64,000 nt of DNA from Flavobacterium inviolabile (GTDB lineage Bacteria; Bacteroidota; Bacteroidia; Flavobacteriales; Flavobacteriaceae). Positions 62,673-64,000 of this stretch are shown piece by piece. Position numbers and translations under genes: made by a program. The stretch lies in NCBI RefSeq assembly GCF_013389455.1, contig NZ_CP058278.1:2914001-2978000 (forward strand), written 5' to 3'. The notes beneath the pieces were generated by a model. It saw nothing but the letters and a program-made list of their open reading frames with translations, was not told where the DNA came from and ran no database searches. Within the stretch, counting starts at the first letter, position 1, and each line of letters starts with the position of its first letter.

Positions 62673-63863
62673 ATGAAACTGACTAAATATATCCCCCTAT
62701 TTTCTATATTATTAATATTATCGTGCAATAAAAAAGATAACTCCAGAAACTCCGATAACAGTACCAACGATACTGCGCTTTTAGCCGGTAATTTTGAGAT
62801 CAAATTACCTAAAATCTCTGCCAAATATGCTTCTGACAATAAAGCTTATGTGGAGCGTTTTTACAACAAGCATTTTAACAGTAACGATTACAGCGGCGGT
62901 TTCCTTGTTGCCAAAAACGGGCAGATTATCTATGAAAACTACAGCGGATATGCCTATAAAGAGAAAAACGACAAAATAACGGCAGACACGCCTATCCATA
63001 TTGCCTCCGTTAGTAAAATGCTAACAGCTGTTGCCGTATTAAAACTGGTTGACGAAGGGGAATTAAAACTGGACCAGACGGTAAAAAGTCTGCTACCGGC
63101 TTTCCCGTATGAAAAAACAACGGTAAGAATGCTTTTGAGCCACCGCAGCGGTTTGCGCAATTATGCTTATTTTACTGCCGATAAAGGGGTGTGGGATAAG
63201 AAAAAGACGCTGACAAATCAGGATGTACTGGATTTATTAGCGACCAAACCCATCGGTCTGGAATCACAGCCCAATACCCGTTTTGGCTATTGTAATACCA
63301 ACTATGCCTTACTGGCTTTGATTATAGAAAAAGTAACCGGTAAAAGCTATCCGGTGGTGATGAAAGAAATGATTTTCGATCCGCTTGGCATGAAGCATAC
63401 TTTTGTTTTTAATAATCTGGAGAAAAAAGATAATGTGAGCCAATCCTATAAAGGAAATTATTTGCGTCTTGCCTTTGAGTTCCTGGACCAGGTTTATGGC
63501 GATAAGAATATTTATTCCACCCCGCGTGATATTTTAAAATTTGACATCGCTACCTACAATGACGATTTCTTAAGCAAAGAAATGAAAGCCGAAATGTATA
63601 AAGGTTACAGCTATGAGCGTAAAGGAACCAAAAATTACGGTTTGGGTGTCCGTATGTATGAGTTTGAAACCGGTCAGAAATATTTCTTCCACAACGGCTG
63701 GTGGCACGGGAACACGTCTTCTCTGGTAACCCTTAGAAAAGACACCGTTTCCATTATTGCATTGTCGAACAAATACAGCAAAAAAACCTATCAGACTAAA
63801 AAATTAGCGCCGCATTTCGGGGATTATCCTTTCAAATTCAGCAAAGAAGAGATGGAGGAATAG
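62673..63863 (+). CDS. serine hydrolase lipoprotein of the class C beta-lactamase family
   Basis: This 396-residue protein starts at the ATG at 62673 (MKLTKYIPLF) and has a lipobox (LILSC, Cys at 18). The catalytic S-x-x-K is SVSK at 112-115. The Tyr-x-Asn motif is YCN in RFGYCNTNYALL, and a later HNGWWHG segment fits the third motif region. These enzymes are usually DD-peptidases, esterases or D-amino-acid hydrolases rather than antibiotic-destroying lactamases. Substrate unknown. Confidence 0.92.
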   Translation: MKLTKYIPLFSILLILSCNKKDNSRNSDNSTNDTALLAGNFEIKLPKISAKYASDNKAYVERFYNKHFNSNDYSGGFLVAKNGQIIYENYSGYAYKEKNDKITADTPIHIASVSKMLTAVAVLKLVDEGELKLDQTVKSLLPAFPYEKTTVRMLLSHRSGLRNYAYFTADKGVWDKKKTLTNQDVLDLLATKPIGLESQPNTRFGYCNTNYALLALIIEKVTGKSYPVVMKEMIFDPLGMKHTFVFNNLEKKDNVSQSYKGNYLRLAFEFLDQVYGDKNIYSTPRDILKFDIATYNDDFLSKEMKAEMYKGYSYERKGTKNYGLGVRMYEFETGQKYFFHNGWWHGNTSSLVTLRKDTVSIIALSNKYSKKTYQTKKLAPHFGDYPFKFSKEEMEE

Positions 63864-63867
63864 TTTG

Positions 63868-63930
63868 GAGGTGTGATTTATGAGGTTAGATATTTGATTT
63901 ATGAAATGTGATTTATGAGGTTTGAAGTTT
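63868..63930 (+). repeat. intergenic repeat copies (GATTTATGAGGTTTGA-type)
   Basis: Several degenerate copies of GATTTATGAGGTTNGA follow the serine hydrolase gene. They match the words found at 56500-56721 and 7609-7632. Confidence 0.6.
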
Positions 63931-63944
63931 GAAAAACGAACATA

Positions 63945-63984
63945 TAAAAAAGGGAGAATGATTAACATCGTTCTCCCTTTTTCT
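63945..63984 (+). terminator. rho-independent terminator
   Basis: GGGAGAA(T)GAT pairs with ATC(G)TTCTCCC around TAAC, flanked by A-run and T-run. Confidence 0.85.
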
Positions 63985-64000
63985 TTTCAGGTCTTATCCT

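Noticed and set aside
62673..63863. Serine hydrolase called as an antibiotic-resistance beta-lactamase
   Set aside because: The family fold is present, but lipoprotein anchoring and the motif context fit the broad esterase/DD-peptidase group; resistance cannot be claimed.
1..64000. tRNA, rRNA, CRISPR array or insertion sequence
   Set aside because: No T-loop-like GTTCGAA contexts in a cloverleaf, no regular spacer-repeat array, and no transposase frame were found on reading the window.

Overview
Organism: the window reads as a chromosome segment of a flavobacterium-like member of the Bacteroidota. The evidence is the AT-rich intergenic DNA, promoters with a TAnnTTTG -7 box, two large proteins with type IX secretion (T9SS) type B C-terminal domains, a PorP/SprF protein, the lpxC-fabZ fusion and a men gene cluster. 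No rRNA, tRNA, CRISPR array or insertion sequence was seen.

Layout. 1-2484 (minus) is a denitrification unit: copper nitrite reductase NirK fused to a cytochrome c domain, a free cytochrome c that is a near copy of that domain, and the start of a NirV/SUMF1-like gene cut by the window edge. 2798-6207 (minus) is an AT-rich polymorphic-toxin locus: a short RHS protein with a DUF4329-like C-terminus, an NTF2-fold immunity lipoprotein, then further lipoprotein and membrane genes. Between these lie two translated remnants, one of them demonstrably a decayed copy of the toxin 3' end. 6410-8854 (plus) holds a small XRE regulator and three accessory envelope or secreted proteins, one with a cysteine-rich tail. 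8888-15116 carries proline dehydrogenase, aroB, an arginine decarboxylase with a deoxyhypusine-synthase-like partner, and a very acidic protein. 15117-19348 (minus) holds a VWA membrane protein with fabG, and an NhaC-family transporter preceded by a compact S-box (SAM-I)-like RNA. 19634-20845 (plus) has a Crp-type regulator and a DinB protein.

20898-28344 (minus) is an envelope/core block: HD hydrolase, lpxD, lpxC-fabZ, lpxA, efp, a second lpxD, an NTF2-like protein and sucD. 28624-30749 (plus) has a secreted protein and an S24-type repressor-like regulator. 30807-41547 (minus) is a T9SS surface module: a 2602-residue adhesin with 12 near-identical domains, a PorP/SprF protein and an OmpA/PD40 protein. 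42192-50870 (plus) carries the conserved run DUF2520, KdsC-like HAD, UbiA-type prenyltransferase, Maf and MscS, then a GN-rich secreted protein, a PIG-L deacetylase, a 34-residue membrane microprotein and a sodium:solute symporter. 50877-56494 (minus) holds an alpha/beta hydrolase, a second large T9SS type B protein and menC. 56722-61325 (minus) continues the menaquinone cluster (MBL hydrolase, menA, two PH-domain proteins, menB). 61396-63863 (plus) ends with a C1 peptidase and a class C beta-lactamase-family lipoprotein.

How the parts fit: most of the window is core metabolism (lipid A, menaquinone, shikimate, polyamine, TCA). The accessory material is the toxin locus, the surface adhesin module and the nitrite reductase unit. 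The observations most worth following are the decayed toxin ends between immunity genes, the reduced S-box-like leader on an NhaC-type transporter, the 34-residue symporter companion, and the decarboxylase/deoxyhypusine-synthase-like pair without an adjacent agmatinase.
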